Shown here: piece after piece, positions 17,307 through 26,038 of the stretch | Layout of the letters: the number at the start of each line of letters is the position of its first letter | Position numbering within the stretch: the first letter of the stretch is position 1 | Source: Syntrophobotulus glycolicus DSM 8271 | Lineage (GTDB): Bacteria; Bacillota; Desulfitobacteriia; Desulfitobacteriales; Syntrophobotulaceae | Direction of reading: 5' to 3' | NCBI RefSeq assembly: GCF_000190635.1 | Contig: NC_015172.1 | Coordinates: 2,356,001-2,420,000 of the forward strand | DNA: 64,000 nt | Notes under the pieces: model-generated | The model's database searches: none | The model's input: the letters and a program-made list of their open reading frames with translations, nothing else | What the model was told of the DNA's origin: nothing | Made by a program: the position numbers and the translations under genes

Positions 17307-18725
17307 TTACCTGCCGCCTACCTTTCCTTCCAGCGCTTTTTCCATTACAGCTTTTGCGATCGGAGCTGCCGCCGCTCCTCCTGTTCCACCATGTTCGGCC
17401 AGCACAGCCACCGCAATCACCGGGTTATCGGCCGGTGCAAAAGCGATATACCAGCCATGCGTATTGCTGCCATTATCCCCTGTTTCCGCCGAACCTGTCT
17501 TGGCCGCCACCTGGACTCCTGCTATACCTCCAGGTGCGGCTGTTCCGCTATTTACCGCCAAGATCATGGCGCTTTTTACTTTTTGAGCATCCTCTTGCCT
17601 TAGAGGGTTGAGCCAGACTTTTGCCTCGCTCGTATATATCGTATTTTGCTTGTAATCCACCACTCTGTCAATAATATGCGGTTCCATCATCTTTCCCTGA
17701 TTGGCGATGGCCGCTGTGATCAAAGCCGCATGAAAGGGGGTAACCATGACTTCCCCCTGACCAAAAGTACTGGCCGCGAATAAATTGATATCCATATTCT
17801 CCGGCATGCTTTTAGAATTTGTGATTGAGCTTTCCGGGACACTGAGTTCAAACGGTATGCTCTTTCCAAAACCGAAGCCTGCCGCCGCTTTCAAAAAATT
17901 CTGCTGCCCTGCTTTAACCCCGTACTCAGCAAAATAAGTATTGCAAGAATAAGCCAAAGCCAGATCATAATTCACCCAGCCATGAATTTTATCATTTTGT
18001 TCTTTAAAGGTTTGACCATTGATTACTGTCGTTCCCGCACAGTGATAAAGATTAGATGTATCCTGACCCGCCAGGAAAAGCGCTTCCGAAGTAACCACCT
18101 TCATAATTGACCCGGGAGGAAATTTTAGAAAAGCATGATTAGCCATTGGGCTTAAAGGCTGCTGAATAATGCTCTCCCAGTCCTTTTCCAGAAGATTGGG
18201 ATCAAAGCTGGGCTGGCTGACTAAGGCCAAAACATCACCGGTTTGCGGATCTATGGCGACCACAGCGCCGCTCTTTCCTTTCAGTCCCTGATAAGCGGCT
18301 TCCTGAAGTTTGGCATCAATGGTTAGAATAACATCATTCCCCTTCTTTTCCGGTTCAAACAATTCCTGAAACCTCTGGGTAAAAAAGCTGTTGTCAAGCC
18401 CCATTAAAGTCTTTCCCAGTGTTGATTCCAGACCGGCCGCCCCGTATTTTACCGTAGCATAGCCCAGAAGAGGTTCAAACATTTCCCCCTGAGGATAAGT
18501 TCTCTTTTTCCCTTGACCGGTATTTTCCGTTGCGGCCAAAACTACGCCGTTTCGATCATAAATTCCGCCGCGGATAATCCTGCTTTCCATCAGAACAGTC
18601 CGCCTGTTGGCCGGATTATCCAGCATAGAATCTGCCCGAACAACCTGCCAATAGACCAGACCCAAGCTTAGGAAAATAAAGCTGAACATCAGACACATCG
18701 CTACTTTGCGAATTCCACTGGTCAT
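17307..18725 (-). CDS. Class B penicillin-binding protein (PbpA-like transpeptidase)
   Basis: Peptidoglycan transpeptidase, single-pass membrane protein. 472 residues: N-terminal membrane anchor (about 8-27), dimerisation region, then the transpeptidase domain with catalytic SIMK (in FPPGSIMKVV, near residue 205), SCN (YSCNTYF) and KTG (AAKTGSAET). It is shorter than PBP2 or FtsI types and resembles actinobacterial PbpA. The start overlaps the SEDS gene stop by four bases (ATGA), indicating translational coupling. The SEDS protein is the likely glycosyltransferase partner. Confidence 0.92.
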   Translation of the reverse strand: MTSGIRKVAMCLMFSFIFLSLGLVYWQVVRADSMLDNPANRRTVLMESRIIRGGIYDRNGVVLAATENTGQGKKRTYPQGEMFEPLLGYATVKYGAAGLESTLGKTLMGLDNSFFTQRFQELFEPEKKGNDVILTIDAKLQEAAYQGLKGKSGAVVAIDPQTGDVLALVSQPSFDPNLLEKDWESIIQQPLSPMANHAFLKFPPGSIMKVVTSEALFLAGQDTSNLYHCAGTTVINGQTFKEQNDKIHGWVNYDLALAYSCNTYFAEYGVKAGQQNFLKAAAGFGFGKSIPFELSVPESSITNSKSMPENMDINLFAASTFGQGEVMVTPFHAALITAAIANQGKMMEPHIIDRVVDYKQNTIYTSEAKVWLNPLRQEDAQKVKSAMILAVNSGTAAPGGIAGVQVAAKTGSAETGDNGSNTHGWYIAFAPADNPVIAVAVLAEHGGTGGAAAAPIAKAVMEKALEGKVGGR

Positions 18726-20008
18726 ATCGCTTTAACCTGCTTTCCCTTTGCCGCATCAGCAATTCTCCTGCCGGTATGCCGCGAAATATTTGCCAGAATA
18801 CCCAAGAGCAAAAAGTGTACCAGCATGGAGCTTCCCCCATAGCTGACCCAGGGAAGAGGTATTCCTGTCAAAGGCAAAAGCTTCGTTACTCCCGCCAAAA
18901 TGATCAGGCTTTCAATCGCAATGATTATCCCGATCCCTCCCGCCAGAATCCGGCCGAACCTGTCTGGTGCTCTCATGCTTACCGTGAAAGCCCGCATCAC
19001 AACAATGATATACAGACTGATTAAAGCCATGGCTCCCATAAAGCCGGTCTCCTCGGCAATGACCGAAAAGATGAAATCTGTGCTGGATGCCGGTATCTGG
19101 AAAGCCCCGATCCCGTTTCCCAGCCCTGTTCCCGTCACATAGCCGCCGCTGATCGCAAAGAGAGACTGGCTGATTTGATATCCTCCGCCGGAAGAACTTA
19201 GCCAGGGATTAAGCCATACCGAAAATCTTAAGCGAACATGGCTGAACAGGAAATATCCCGCTGTTCCCGTCAGAGCAATGAGTGGCAAAGACATGATCAG
19301 GTAGATTTTCCGTTCTGTCACCATGTAAATCATCAAAAGAATAAAAAAGAAAAACACCATTGCCGTACCTAGACTCTTTTGAGCCGCCAACAGGGCGAGG
19401 ACCAAAAAACTCAGCATGGCAAAAGGACCAATCGCTTTTTTATCAGGCAGGGACAGCCTGCCAAACTGCACTGTTCCAATGCTTAACAGCTCTTTCTTTT
19501 GATCAAGATACCCCGCCAGGAACAATAGAAGGGTTACTTTTACAAGCTCTTCAGGTTCCAGGCCGATACCCCCGATTTTGATCCAGCTGGTAGAACCGTT
19601 AATACTGAATCCGAAGACAAGTGTGACCAAAAGAAGAATTAACGCCAGCAGACCCCAAAGGTATTGATATTGTCCGAGCTTGCTGTAATCTTTTATTCCA
19701 AACAGAATAAAATAATATGTGATATGGCCCAGATTAGCCCAGAAAAATTGGGCCCCTGCCAGTTCCGGATCAATTCTGACCAGAAAAACAAGGCCAATGA
19801 CCAAAATCGTCTGTACAACAGGAAGAATCAGGAAATCTTCCCGGCTTTTTCGTGTAAGTTCCAAAATCAAACCCAGCAAGACAAGCAGGGAAAATACCAC
19901 AGCCTGCCAGATATTCTCCGGTACGGCATTGCCATTAAGTTTTAGTACTCCTAAACCCACCCAAAGGATCAGCAAAGTCAAAAACCGAAAAATAATGCTG
20001 TTTCGCAT
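18722..20008 (-). CDS. SEDS-family peptidoglycan polymerase (FtsW/RodA/SpoVE)
   Basis: 428-residue polytopic membrane protein with about ten helices. Seen: GSTSWIKIGGIGLEPEELVKV in the middle, and the late segments VTGTGLGNGIGAFQIPASSTDFIFSVIAEE and PLPWVSYGGSSM, typical of the FtsW/RodA/SpoVE family of lipid II polymerases. Which paralogue (division, elongation or sporulation) cannot be decided from sequence alone. Pairing with a PbpA-like transpeptidase resembles rodA-pbpA of Actinobacteria. Three bases separate it from stp. Confidence 0.92.
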   Translation of the reverse strand: MRNSIIFRFLTLLILWVGLGVLKLNGNAVPENIWQAVVFSLLVLLGLILELTRKSREDFLILPVVQTILVIGLVFLVRIDPELAGAQFFWANLGHITYYFILFGIKDYSKLGQYQYLWGLLALILLLVTLVFGFSINGSTSWIKIGGIGLEPEELVKVTLLLFLAGYLDQKKELLSIGTVQFGRLSLPDKKAIGPFAMLSFLVLALLAAQKSLGTAMVFFFFILLMIYMVTERKIYLIMSLPLIALTGTAGYFLFSHVRLRFSVWLNPWLSSSGGGYQISQSLFAISGGYVTGTGLGNGIGAFQIPASSTDFIFSVIAEETGFMGAMALISLYIIVVMRAFTVSMRAPDRFGRILAGGIGIIIAIESLIILAGVTKLLPLTGIPLPWVSYGGSSMLVHFLLLGILANISRHTGRRIADAAKGKQVKAI

Positions 20009-20011
20009 AAT

Positions 20012-20734
20012 TCAATTCTCCATAATACAACAAACAGCCGTAAAATTGTCCGGTGCGCCTCTCTGTAAGACAAGAAGCTTTAAATTCTCCAGGTGCTCCT
20101 GCCATCCGCCCGCAGCTGAAAATTCCCGGGCAATTTCCTCTTTTTCCACCATATTGGAGAATCCGTCGGTACATAGCAGATAAACATCTCCCCCTTGGAC
20201 TTCGAACTGCAAGCAGTCGACATCCACCTGTTTTTCTATGCCCAAGGCCCGTGAGAGATAATTTCTCTGCGGATGGTTCCGCGCGTCTTCTTCGGATAGC
20301 TGCCCCATTCTGAGCAGTTCATTGACCATGGAATGGTCTTCAGAAAGCAAAGAAATGGACCCGTCCCGCCAAAGGTATATCCTGCTGTCGCCGACATGAC
20401 CGATAACCGCTTTATCTTTTTTTATCACCAAAGCAGTAAGCGTTGTTCCCATCCCTTCAACGCCCTCTTCATATAAGGACCGCTCAAATATGGCCTGATT
20501 GGCTTCTTTTACCGTATCCAAAACCCACTGTTCAATCCCGTCAACCGGGATATCCTTTAGTTTTTCAGCATTGTTCTTCAAACTCTCAATCGCTATCCCC
20601 GAGGCGACTTCCCCCGCATTATGCCCTCCCATCCCATCGGCAACGGCAAATAAACCGATATTGGTCAGCGCCAGCAAAGCATCTTCATTATTTTTTCTTC
20701 TGCTGCCGGTCTCTAAAATACTAAATGCCTTCAT
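20012..20734 (-). CDS. PP2C-family Ser/Thr phosphatase (PrpC/Stp)
   Basis: Metal-dependent phosphatase that reverses PrkC phosphorylation. 240 residues. Seen: KNNEDALLAL, FAVADGMGGHNAGEVAS, HVGDSRIYLWRDG, LTALVIKK and LLCTDGFSN, with the aspartates that hold the two metal ions. The start overlaps the end of fhaB by 14 bases and is followed by the SEDS gene after three bases, so the block is tightly coupled. Confidence 0.95.
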   Translation of the reverse strand: MKAFSILETGSRRKNNEDALLALTNIGLFAVADGMGGHNAGEVASGIAIESLKNNAEKLKDIPVDGIEQWVLDTVKEANQAIFERSLYEEGVEGMGTTLTALVIKKDKAVIGHVGDSRIYLWRDGSISLLSEDHSMVNELLRMGQLSEEDARNHPQRNYLSRALGIEKQVDVDCLQFEVQGGDVYLLCTDGFSNMVEKEEIAREFSAAGGWQEHLENLKLLVLQRGAPDNFTAVCCIMEN

Positions 20735-21164
20735 TTCTCCACCTCGTGTATTGGAAAGTCATGCTGCCGATTTTCACAAAATCACCGGGGACAAGCTGGA
20801 TTGGTGAATTGATTCGTTCACCGTTAACCCATGTGCCATTTGTACTCCCCGTATCCTCTACGATTATCGCACCGTGAGTATATTTGAATTCGGCATGGTC
20901 TACGGAACAAAAATGATCAGGAACAACAATATCATTTTGTTTCCCGCGCCCAATCTTCAGCCCTTTAGGTTCAATACGGATTTTCCTGCCTTTAGGCAGC
21001 ATGTCGGCTCCGTTTAAAACTTCCAAACAGCCAAGTTCCGATTCTTCCTTGGTCAAAATCCCCTTGTTTTTCAAATCAGCCAAAAGAACGGTTAACAGCC
21101 TCAATAAAAACAAGTAGATCACCAGAACAAATACGATCCTGCCTATGACAAGCACTGCCTGCAA
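20721..21164 (-). CDS. FHA-domain membrane protein (FhaB-like)
   Basis: 147 residues: an N-terminal hydrophobic helix (about 5-27) and a C-terminal forkhead-associated domain with LKIGRGKQNDIVVPD, CSVDHAEF and DTGSTNGTWVNG, which binds phosphothreonine. Likely a PrkC substrate or reader at the membrane. The annotated start is TTG with a poor upstream site; GTG at 21155 is possible. It follows fhaA with a 19-base gap. Confidence 0.88.
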   Translation of the reverse strand: MQAVLVIGRIVFVLVIYLFLLRLLTVLLADLKNKGILTKEESELGCLEVLNGADMLPKGRKIRIEPKGLKIGRGKQNDIVVPDHFCSVDHAEFKYTHGAIIVEDTGSTNGTWVNGERINSPIQLVPGDFVKIGSMTFQYTRWRNEGI

Positions 21165-21183
21165 CCATCATCACCCGAACTTC

Positions 21184-21966
21184 TTATTTTCTTTTAAAAA
21201 CCATAACCGTCTGACCGGCCCGAATTTTATCCCCGGGATGCAGCATATATTTATCCACTTTAAGCTTATTGACATAAGTCCCGTTTGTACTCCCCAGATC
21301 CTGAATAAACCACCTGCTGCTTTCCTGATACAAACGAAAATGCTTGCGGGACATCTCCTCATCTTTGATTTCAACATCACAGTCTCCCTGCCGGCCGACA
21401 GTGACGATATCCTGCTCCAGACAATAAATCCTGCCTTCTTCATTTCCTTTAATTATTTCGAGACCGCCTGCGCTTTTCCTGCTATTTTCATTGATGATCG
21501 CATTTGTTAATCTTCTATCATTCGGCATAATTGTCGTTCTTTCCAGCTCATCCTGCACAATCATTTCTTCAATCGCCTGTTTTTCCCAATTTACCTCAAT
21601 AGAATCATTATATTCCGTTTCGATTTCTATTTCACCACGGCCGATTTTCTGATTTGCATATAGTTCAACCAGAGGCAAAGTCAGAAAAGTATATCCCTGC
21701 TTACCGGCTTCGGTATAAAGATGCTGAGCCAGCTCAAGCAGGAATGTTTCACCGAAATTCTCCATAATCTTATAGTCTTCCTTATTGAGCTGCACCCGGT
21801 AAATATTGGGGACATAAACATGGGAGATACTGACCTGTTTATTCCTGAGCATGGCTTTCAGCAGTTTTCCGGCCACTTCAACAGGCTGAATACTGCTGGA
21901 TGTCTTCTTAAACATATTGGTAAAAAGATATTCTGCAGCCGTTTCGAACTTATTTAACAGGCTCAT
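21184..21966 (-). CDS. DUF3662/FHA-domain protein (FhaA-like)
   Basis: 260 residues. The N-terminal DUF3662 domain (about 1-120; FTNMFKKTSSSIQPVEVAGK) is joined by an acidic linker to a C-terminal FHA domain (VGRQGDCDVEIKD, MSRKHFRLY, DLGSTNGTYVN). FhaA in Actinobacteria binds phosphorylated kinase and MviN partners to control wall synthesis. Here it heads the fhaA-fhaB-stp-SEDS-pbp-prkC block. It begins four bases after the rlmN stop. Confidence 0.92.
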   Translation of the reverse strand: MSLLNKFETAAEYLFTNMFKKTSSSIQPVEVAGKLLKAMLRNKQVSISHVYVPNIYRVQLNKEDYKIMENFGETFLLELAQHLYTEAGKQGYTFLTLPLVELYANQKIGRGEIEIETEYNDSIEVNWEKQAIEEMIVQDELERTTIMPNDRRLTNAIINENSRKSAGGLEIIKGNEEGRIYCLEQDIVTVGRQGDCDVEIKDEEMSRKHFRLYQESSRWFIQDLGSTNGTYVNKLKVDKYMLHPGDKIRAGQTVMVFKRK

Positions 21967-21970
21967 ATTT

Positions 21971-23026
21971 TTAACACTCCAGACGTTGTCTTAATTGCCC
22001 ACAGGCCGCATCAATGTCCGTCCCCTTTTCCTCACGAACAGTAACCGATAGATTCTTTGCTTCCAGCAATGTCTTAAATTCCATTATTTTTTCTTTTGCC
22101 GGCCTCTGCATACTGCTTTCCGTTACAGGATTGACCGGTATCAGATTAATATGAACCGGCATTCCCTGAATTAAGCGAATTAAGGCCTCTGCTTCATCCT
22201 TATTGGCATTGGCCTCGGTTAAAGCGATTTCTAAGGTTACCCGCCTTCCCGTCTGATTAACATATTCCCGGCAGGCACGCATTAATTGCTGAAGGGGATA
22301 ACGTCTATTCATCGGCACAAGGATGTCCCGGAGATGATTCCGGGCTGAATGGAGGGATATCGCCAGTCCCACCTGCTTGTTCTCTTCCGCTAAACGGATA
22401 ATTCCCGGAACTACCCCGCTTGTCGAAATGGTCATCCTTCTCATGCCGATCTTTTGCCCATTCTCACTATTAAGGATCCGAACGGCCTTGAGAACGGATT
22501 CCTCGTTTAGAAATGGTTCTCCCATTCCCATAAAAACAATATTGGTTACGTTAAAGGAAGGGTCATTTATCCTCATCCGCCGGACGATCTCCAGCACTTG
22601 ACCGGTTATTTCGCCAGCGGAAAGGTTCCTGTGAAATCCGTTCACTCCGGTGGCACAAAAAGGGCAGCCAACCGGACAGCCAACCTGAGTGGAAACACAT
22701 ACCGTTTCCCGGTTCCTGGACAGATCTTTTTCATAATCCATCAGAACAGTTTCTATTCTTTCTCCGTCAGGAAGACGAAAAAGAAATTTCCTTGTCCCGT
22801 CTTTAGAAACTTGTTCTTTGACGATTTCCAAAGGCTGAAGGCAGAATACTTTCTTTAATTTATCCGTATCCTCCTGTCCGATGTTCTTCATCTCATCCCA
22901 GCACCGGACACCTTTTTGCTGCACCCACCTGAAAACCTGATCGGCCCGGAATTTCTTTATTCCGTTTTGCAGGCACAGTTTTTCCATCTCAGGTTCCGAA
23001 AGGCCTCGGCAATCATATTTTTCCAT
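21971..23026 (-). CDS. rlmN: 23S rRNA A2503 / tRNA A37 C2-methyltransferase RlmN
   Basis: Radical SAM enzyme that methylates A2503 of 23S rRNA. 351 residues. Seen: CVSTQVGCPVGCPFCATG near residue 112 with the CX3CX2C cluster motif, NIVFMGMGEPFLN, MTISTSGVVPGI, LAISLHSARN and the C-terminal VREEKGTDIDAACGQL holding the second catalytic cysteine. Start ATG at 23026. Between rsmB and fhaA in one run. Confidence 0.97.
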   Translation of the reverse strand: MEKYDCRGLSEPEMEKLCLQNGIKKFRADQVFRWVQQKGVRCWDEMKNIGQEDTDKLKKVFCLQPLEIVKEQVSKDGTRKFLFRLPDGERIETVLMDYEKDLSRNRETVCVSTQVGCPVGCPFCATGVNGFHRNLSAGEITGQVLEIVRRMRINDPSFNVTNIVFMGMGEPFLNEESVLKAVRILNSENGQKIGMRRMTISTSGVVPGIIRLAEENKQVGLAISLHSARNHLRDILVPMNRRYPLQQLMRACREYVNQTGRRVTLEIALTEANANKDEAEALIRLIQGMPVHINLIPVNPVTESSMQRPAKEKIMEFKTLLEAKNLSVTVREEKGTDIDAACGQLRQRLEC

Positions 23027-23054
23027 CTTAAATATTATTCACCCAATCCTGACT

Positions 23055-24461
23055 TTATAAACCTGCCCGTCTAAATTTTGCCAGAAAAAATCCATCCATG
23101 TTGTAGAGATGAGGCAGGATTTGAAATACCCCTTTAGCCAGCTGTTTTTTGTCCCCGGCCGTTACCGGAAAATTGATTTCACCTGTCAAGGATACGGAAG
23201 AAAAATCCGGGCGTTCGGCACGAAACACTTTGACAACCTCAAAATTTTCCTCAGGCTCAATCGTACAGGTAGAGTAAACCATTTCTCCCCCCGGAGCGAC
23301 AAAATCAGCCGCCCTCAGCAGAATTTTTTTTTGGATCTCGGAAAGCTCTTTTATCTCCTGCTCGCTTTTCTGCCAGCGCAAATCAGCTCGCCGCCTGATC
23401 ACGCCCAATCCTGAGCAGGGCGCATCGACCAGAACTTTATCGAACCGGCCTTCAATCCCCTCCAGAATTCCGGCGTCCCCTGCCTGAGTTTGAATTATGC
23501 CGATCCCGAGACGTTCCACCAATTCATTGACCAGAGAAAGCTTAGCCGGATAAAGATCATTTCCTATGATGGTTCCCTGATTGTTCATCAACTGGGCAAG
23601 ATGAGTGGTCTTCCCCCCCGGGGCACAGCATACGTCAAGCACTCTCTCCCCCGGTTTTACCCCCAGAATATGAGCCACAAGCTGGGAACTTTCGTCCTGA
23701 ACGGTAAAAAGGCCTTCCTGATAAGAAAGAAGCTCATCCAGAGCGCCAAAATCTTCGATAAACAACCCCTCCGGGGTTTTCGCGCTTAGGGTAACCTGAA
23801 TTCCCTCATTCTCCAAACGTGAAACAAGGTTTTCCCGGCTGATCTTAAGGGTATTGGTACGGATACAGGTAGGCGCGGGAAGATTGTTGGAAATGCACAA
23901 TTTCTCCGTTTCCTCCAACCCCCATCTTGCCAGCCATCTTGCCGCCAGCCACTGCGGATGGGAATATTTAACCGCCAAATAACGGGCCGGTTCCTTTTTC
24001 TGATCGGGCCAGGGAAATTCCCAGCCTACCTCCGCCACTCTGTGCAAAACACTGTTCACAAGGCCGGCAAATTTCGGTTCCTCTGCCTTGACACTCTTGA
24101 CCGCCTCATTGACTGCCGCTGCGGCCGGGATCCGGTCCATATACAAAAGCTGAAATGCTCCGGTCCGGAGAATCGCCCTGACCATGTGAGGCAAAGCAGA
24201 CATCGGCGTCTTAAGATGCCTGCGGATAGCATAATCCAGAGTAAGCCTGTTTTTCAGCGTACCGTTTACCAGGGCGGCTGCCAGCTGCCGGTCGCGGGAA
24301 TCACCCAGCTCTCGAAGCTGTCTTTGCAGAAGGAGATTCACATAAGCCTTTTCTTTTTCGGCCCTTGTAAGAATACGCACAGCTGTCCGCCGTGCGTTGT
24401 GATCGTTACTCAACGGTCTATCACTCCCCAAAGAATTCACCTGGACTGATCCTCCTGCCAT
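23055..24461 (-). CDS. rsmB: 16S rRNA (cytosine967-C5)-methyltransferase RsmB
   Basis: SAM-dependent m5C967 methylation. Up to 468 residues: N-terminal NusB-like RNA-binding domain, then the methyltransferase domain with DVCCAPGGKTTHLAQLM, VDAPCSGLGVIRR (catalytic Cys) and MVYSTCTIEPEEN. The longest start, ATG 24461, overlaps fmt by 41 bases and has no ribosome-binding site. GTG 24440 (after GGAGG) or TTG 24413 (after GGGGAG) are better placed, and the recognisable homology begins at NARRTAVRIL. Confidence 0.94.
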   Translation of the reverse strand: MAGGSVQVNSLGSDRPLSNDHNARRTAVRILTRAEKEKAYVNLLLQRQLRELGDSRDRQLAAALVNGTLKNRLTLDYAIRRHLKTPMSALPHMVRAILRTGAFQLLYMDRIPAAAAVNEAVKSVKAEEPKFAGLVNSVLHRVAEVGWEFPWPDQKKEPARYLAVKYSHPQWLAARWLARWGLEETEKLCISNNLPAPTCIRTNTLKISRENLVSRLENEGIQVTLSAKTPEGLFIEDFGALDELLSYQEGLFTVQDESSQLVAHILGVKPGERVLDVCCAPGGKTTHLAQLMNNQGTIIGNDLYPAKLSLVNELVERLGIGIIQTQAGDAGILEGIEGRFDKVLVDAPCSGLGVIRRRADLRWQKSEQEIKELSEIQKKILLRAADFVAPGGEMVYSTCTIEPEENFEVVKVFRAERPDFSSVSLTGEINFPVTAGDKKQLAKGVFQILPHLYNMDGFFLAKFRRAGL

Positions 24462-25407
24462 TAATAAAGTCCCGGGCTTTCATTCTGGTTTTTCCGGCAG
24501 GCTGTATCTCTAAAATCTCAATATACCCTCTGCCTGTGCTGCAAATAAACCCCTTCGCGGTCATGGCCAGGATCGTACCGGGAATGGTTGCCTCTGCCCG
24601 GTTTTCTTTCAGTGCTTCTTCTTTCGCCGTTTGCTCTGCCAGCTCCGGCCTCCATTCCCCCACGATTTCGCTTGACCAGATCTTGACTTTTTCCCCGCGG
24701 AAAGAAGTGCAGGCTCCGGGCCAGGGATTGAGCCCCCGGATCTGATTATGGATTTGAGTGGCTTCGCCTTTCCAATCAAGATATTCGTCTTCCTTTGTCA
24801 GCATCGGGGCATATGTAAAGTCCTGAGACTGCGGGGTCCTCCGCAGGGTTTTCTCCTTGATCTTCTTTAATGTATCCAACAGTAACTGAGCTCCTGTCTG
24901 GGCTAACTGATCATGGACAACACCTACCGAATCATTCTGCTCAATAGGAATCTCAGCCTGTAAGAGAATATCACCGGTATCGAGGCCTTCATCCATAAAC
25001 ATGGTGGTTATGCCGGTCATCTTATCCCCGTTCAATACTGCCCGGTGGATAGGAGCAGCTCCTCTGTATTGGGGCAGAAGGGAAGCATGGACATTAATAC
25101 AGCCGAAAGGCGGAATATGAAGAATCTCCGCCGAAAGTATCTGCCCGAAGGCAACGACAACAATACAATCAGGGCGGAGCTCGCGCAAAAGAGCCACAGC
25201 TTCCGGTGCTTTAATCCGCACAGGCTGAAATACAGACAGCCCCAGCTTCATTGCCGCTTCTTTCACCGGCCCGGCTTTCAGTTTATTTCCTCTGCCCGCC
25301 GGTTTATCGGGCTGAGTAAAAACCCCCGTTATTTCATAACCGGTCCGGTGCAAAATTTCAAGTGTAGGCACTGCAAAATCAGGAGTACCCATAAAAACTA
25401 TGCGCAT
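24421..25407 (-). CDS. fmt: Methionyl-tRNA formyltransferase
   Basis: Formylates initiator Met-tRNA using 10-formyltetrahydrofolate. 328 residues. Seen: MRIVFMGTPDFAVPTLE at the start, CINVHASLLPQYRGAAPIH (folate and catalytic region), GITTMFMDEGLDTGDIL and, in the C-terminal OB-like domain, NQIRGLNPWPGAC. It lies downstream of def, the usual deformylase-formyltransferase pair; 85 bases separate them. Confidence 0.97.
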   Translation of the reverse strand: MRIVFMGTPDFAVPTLEILHRTGYEITGVFTQPDKPAGRGNKLKAGPVKEAAMKLGLSVFQPVRIKAPEAVALLRELRPDCIVVVAFGQILSAEILHIPPFGCINVHASLLPQYRGAAPIHRAVLNGDKMTGITTMFMDEGLDTGDILLQAEIPIEQNDSVGVVHDQLAQTGAQLLLDTLKKIKEKTLRRTPQSQDFTYAPMLTKEDEYLDWKGEATQIHNQIRGLNPWPGACTSFRGEKVKIWSSEIVGEWRPELAEQTAKEEALKENRAEATIPGTILAMTAKGFICSTGRGYIEILEIQPAGKTRMKARDFINGRRISPGEFFGE

Positions 25408-25492
25408 CTATCCCTTCACTTCCTGTTATCCAAATCATACTTCTCAGGCCAGGCCTGAATCACATTGAGCAATATATATCCCTTTTGAAAAA

Positions 25493-25945
25493 TTAAACCT
25501 TATATACTTCAGGGGCCAGATCGACGAAAAGCACCCCATCCAGGTGATCGATTTCATGTTGAAATGCCCGGGCCAAAAAACCTTCTCCGGCATATTGAAC
25601 AAGATTCCCTTCTCTGTCCTGGCATTGGACAACAACCTTGGCCGACCGTTTTACCTCCCCTTGTATCCCCGGGATACTGAGGCATCCCTCTTTATCTATT
25701 TCTTCACCGTATCTCTCAATAATCACAGGATTGATCAGCTCAAAAAGACCGTCCCCGATATCCACTACTGCTACCCGTTTGGATATTCCAATCTGAGGCG
25801 CAGCCAAACCTACTCCTTGAGATGCGTAAAGGGTATCAGTAAGGTTTTCCAGCAGTTTCAAGATATTCGGCGTAATTTTTTTTACTTCCTGAGCTTTCTC
25901 CCTAAGAATATCTTCACCCATCTTCACGATTTGATAGACGGCCAT
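25493..25945 (-). CDS. def: Peptide deformylase
   Basis: Removes the formyl group from nascent protein N termini; Fe/Zn metalloenzyme. 150 residues from ATG 25945, preceded by AAAGGAG; a longer frame to 26011 has no support. Motif 1 [10 protein letters not shown], motif 2 EGCLSIPG (metal Cys) and motif 3 QHEIDHLDG (metal His pair and catalytic Glu) are intact. It follows priA closely. Confidence 0.96.
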   Translation of the reverse strand: MAVYQIVKMGEDILREKAQEVKKITPNILKLLENLTDTLYASQGVGLAAPQIGISKRVAVVDIGDGLFELINPVIIERYGEEIDKEGCLSIPGIQGEVKRSAKVVVQCQDREGNLVQYAGEGFLARAFQHEIDHLDGVLFVDLAPEVYKV

Positions 25946-26038
25946 ATTAAAGATGACTCCTTTCTGTTGTCTGTGTTTATTCATTATACCTTGAATAGAG
26001 TGCTTAAGCAATTCAAGACTGTCTCTGTTCCTGCCCCA

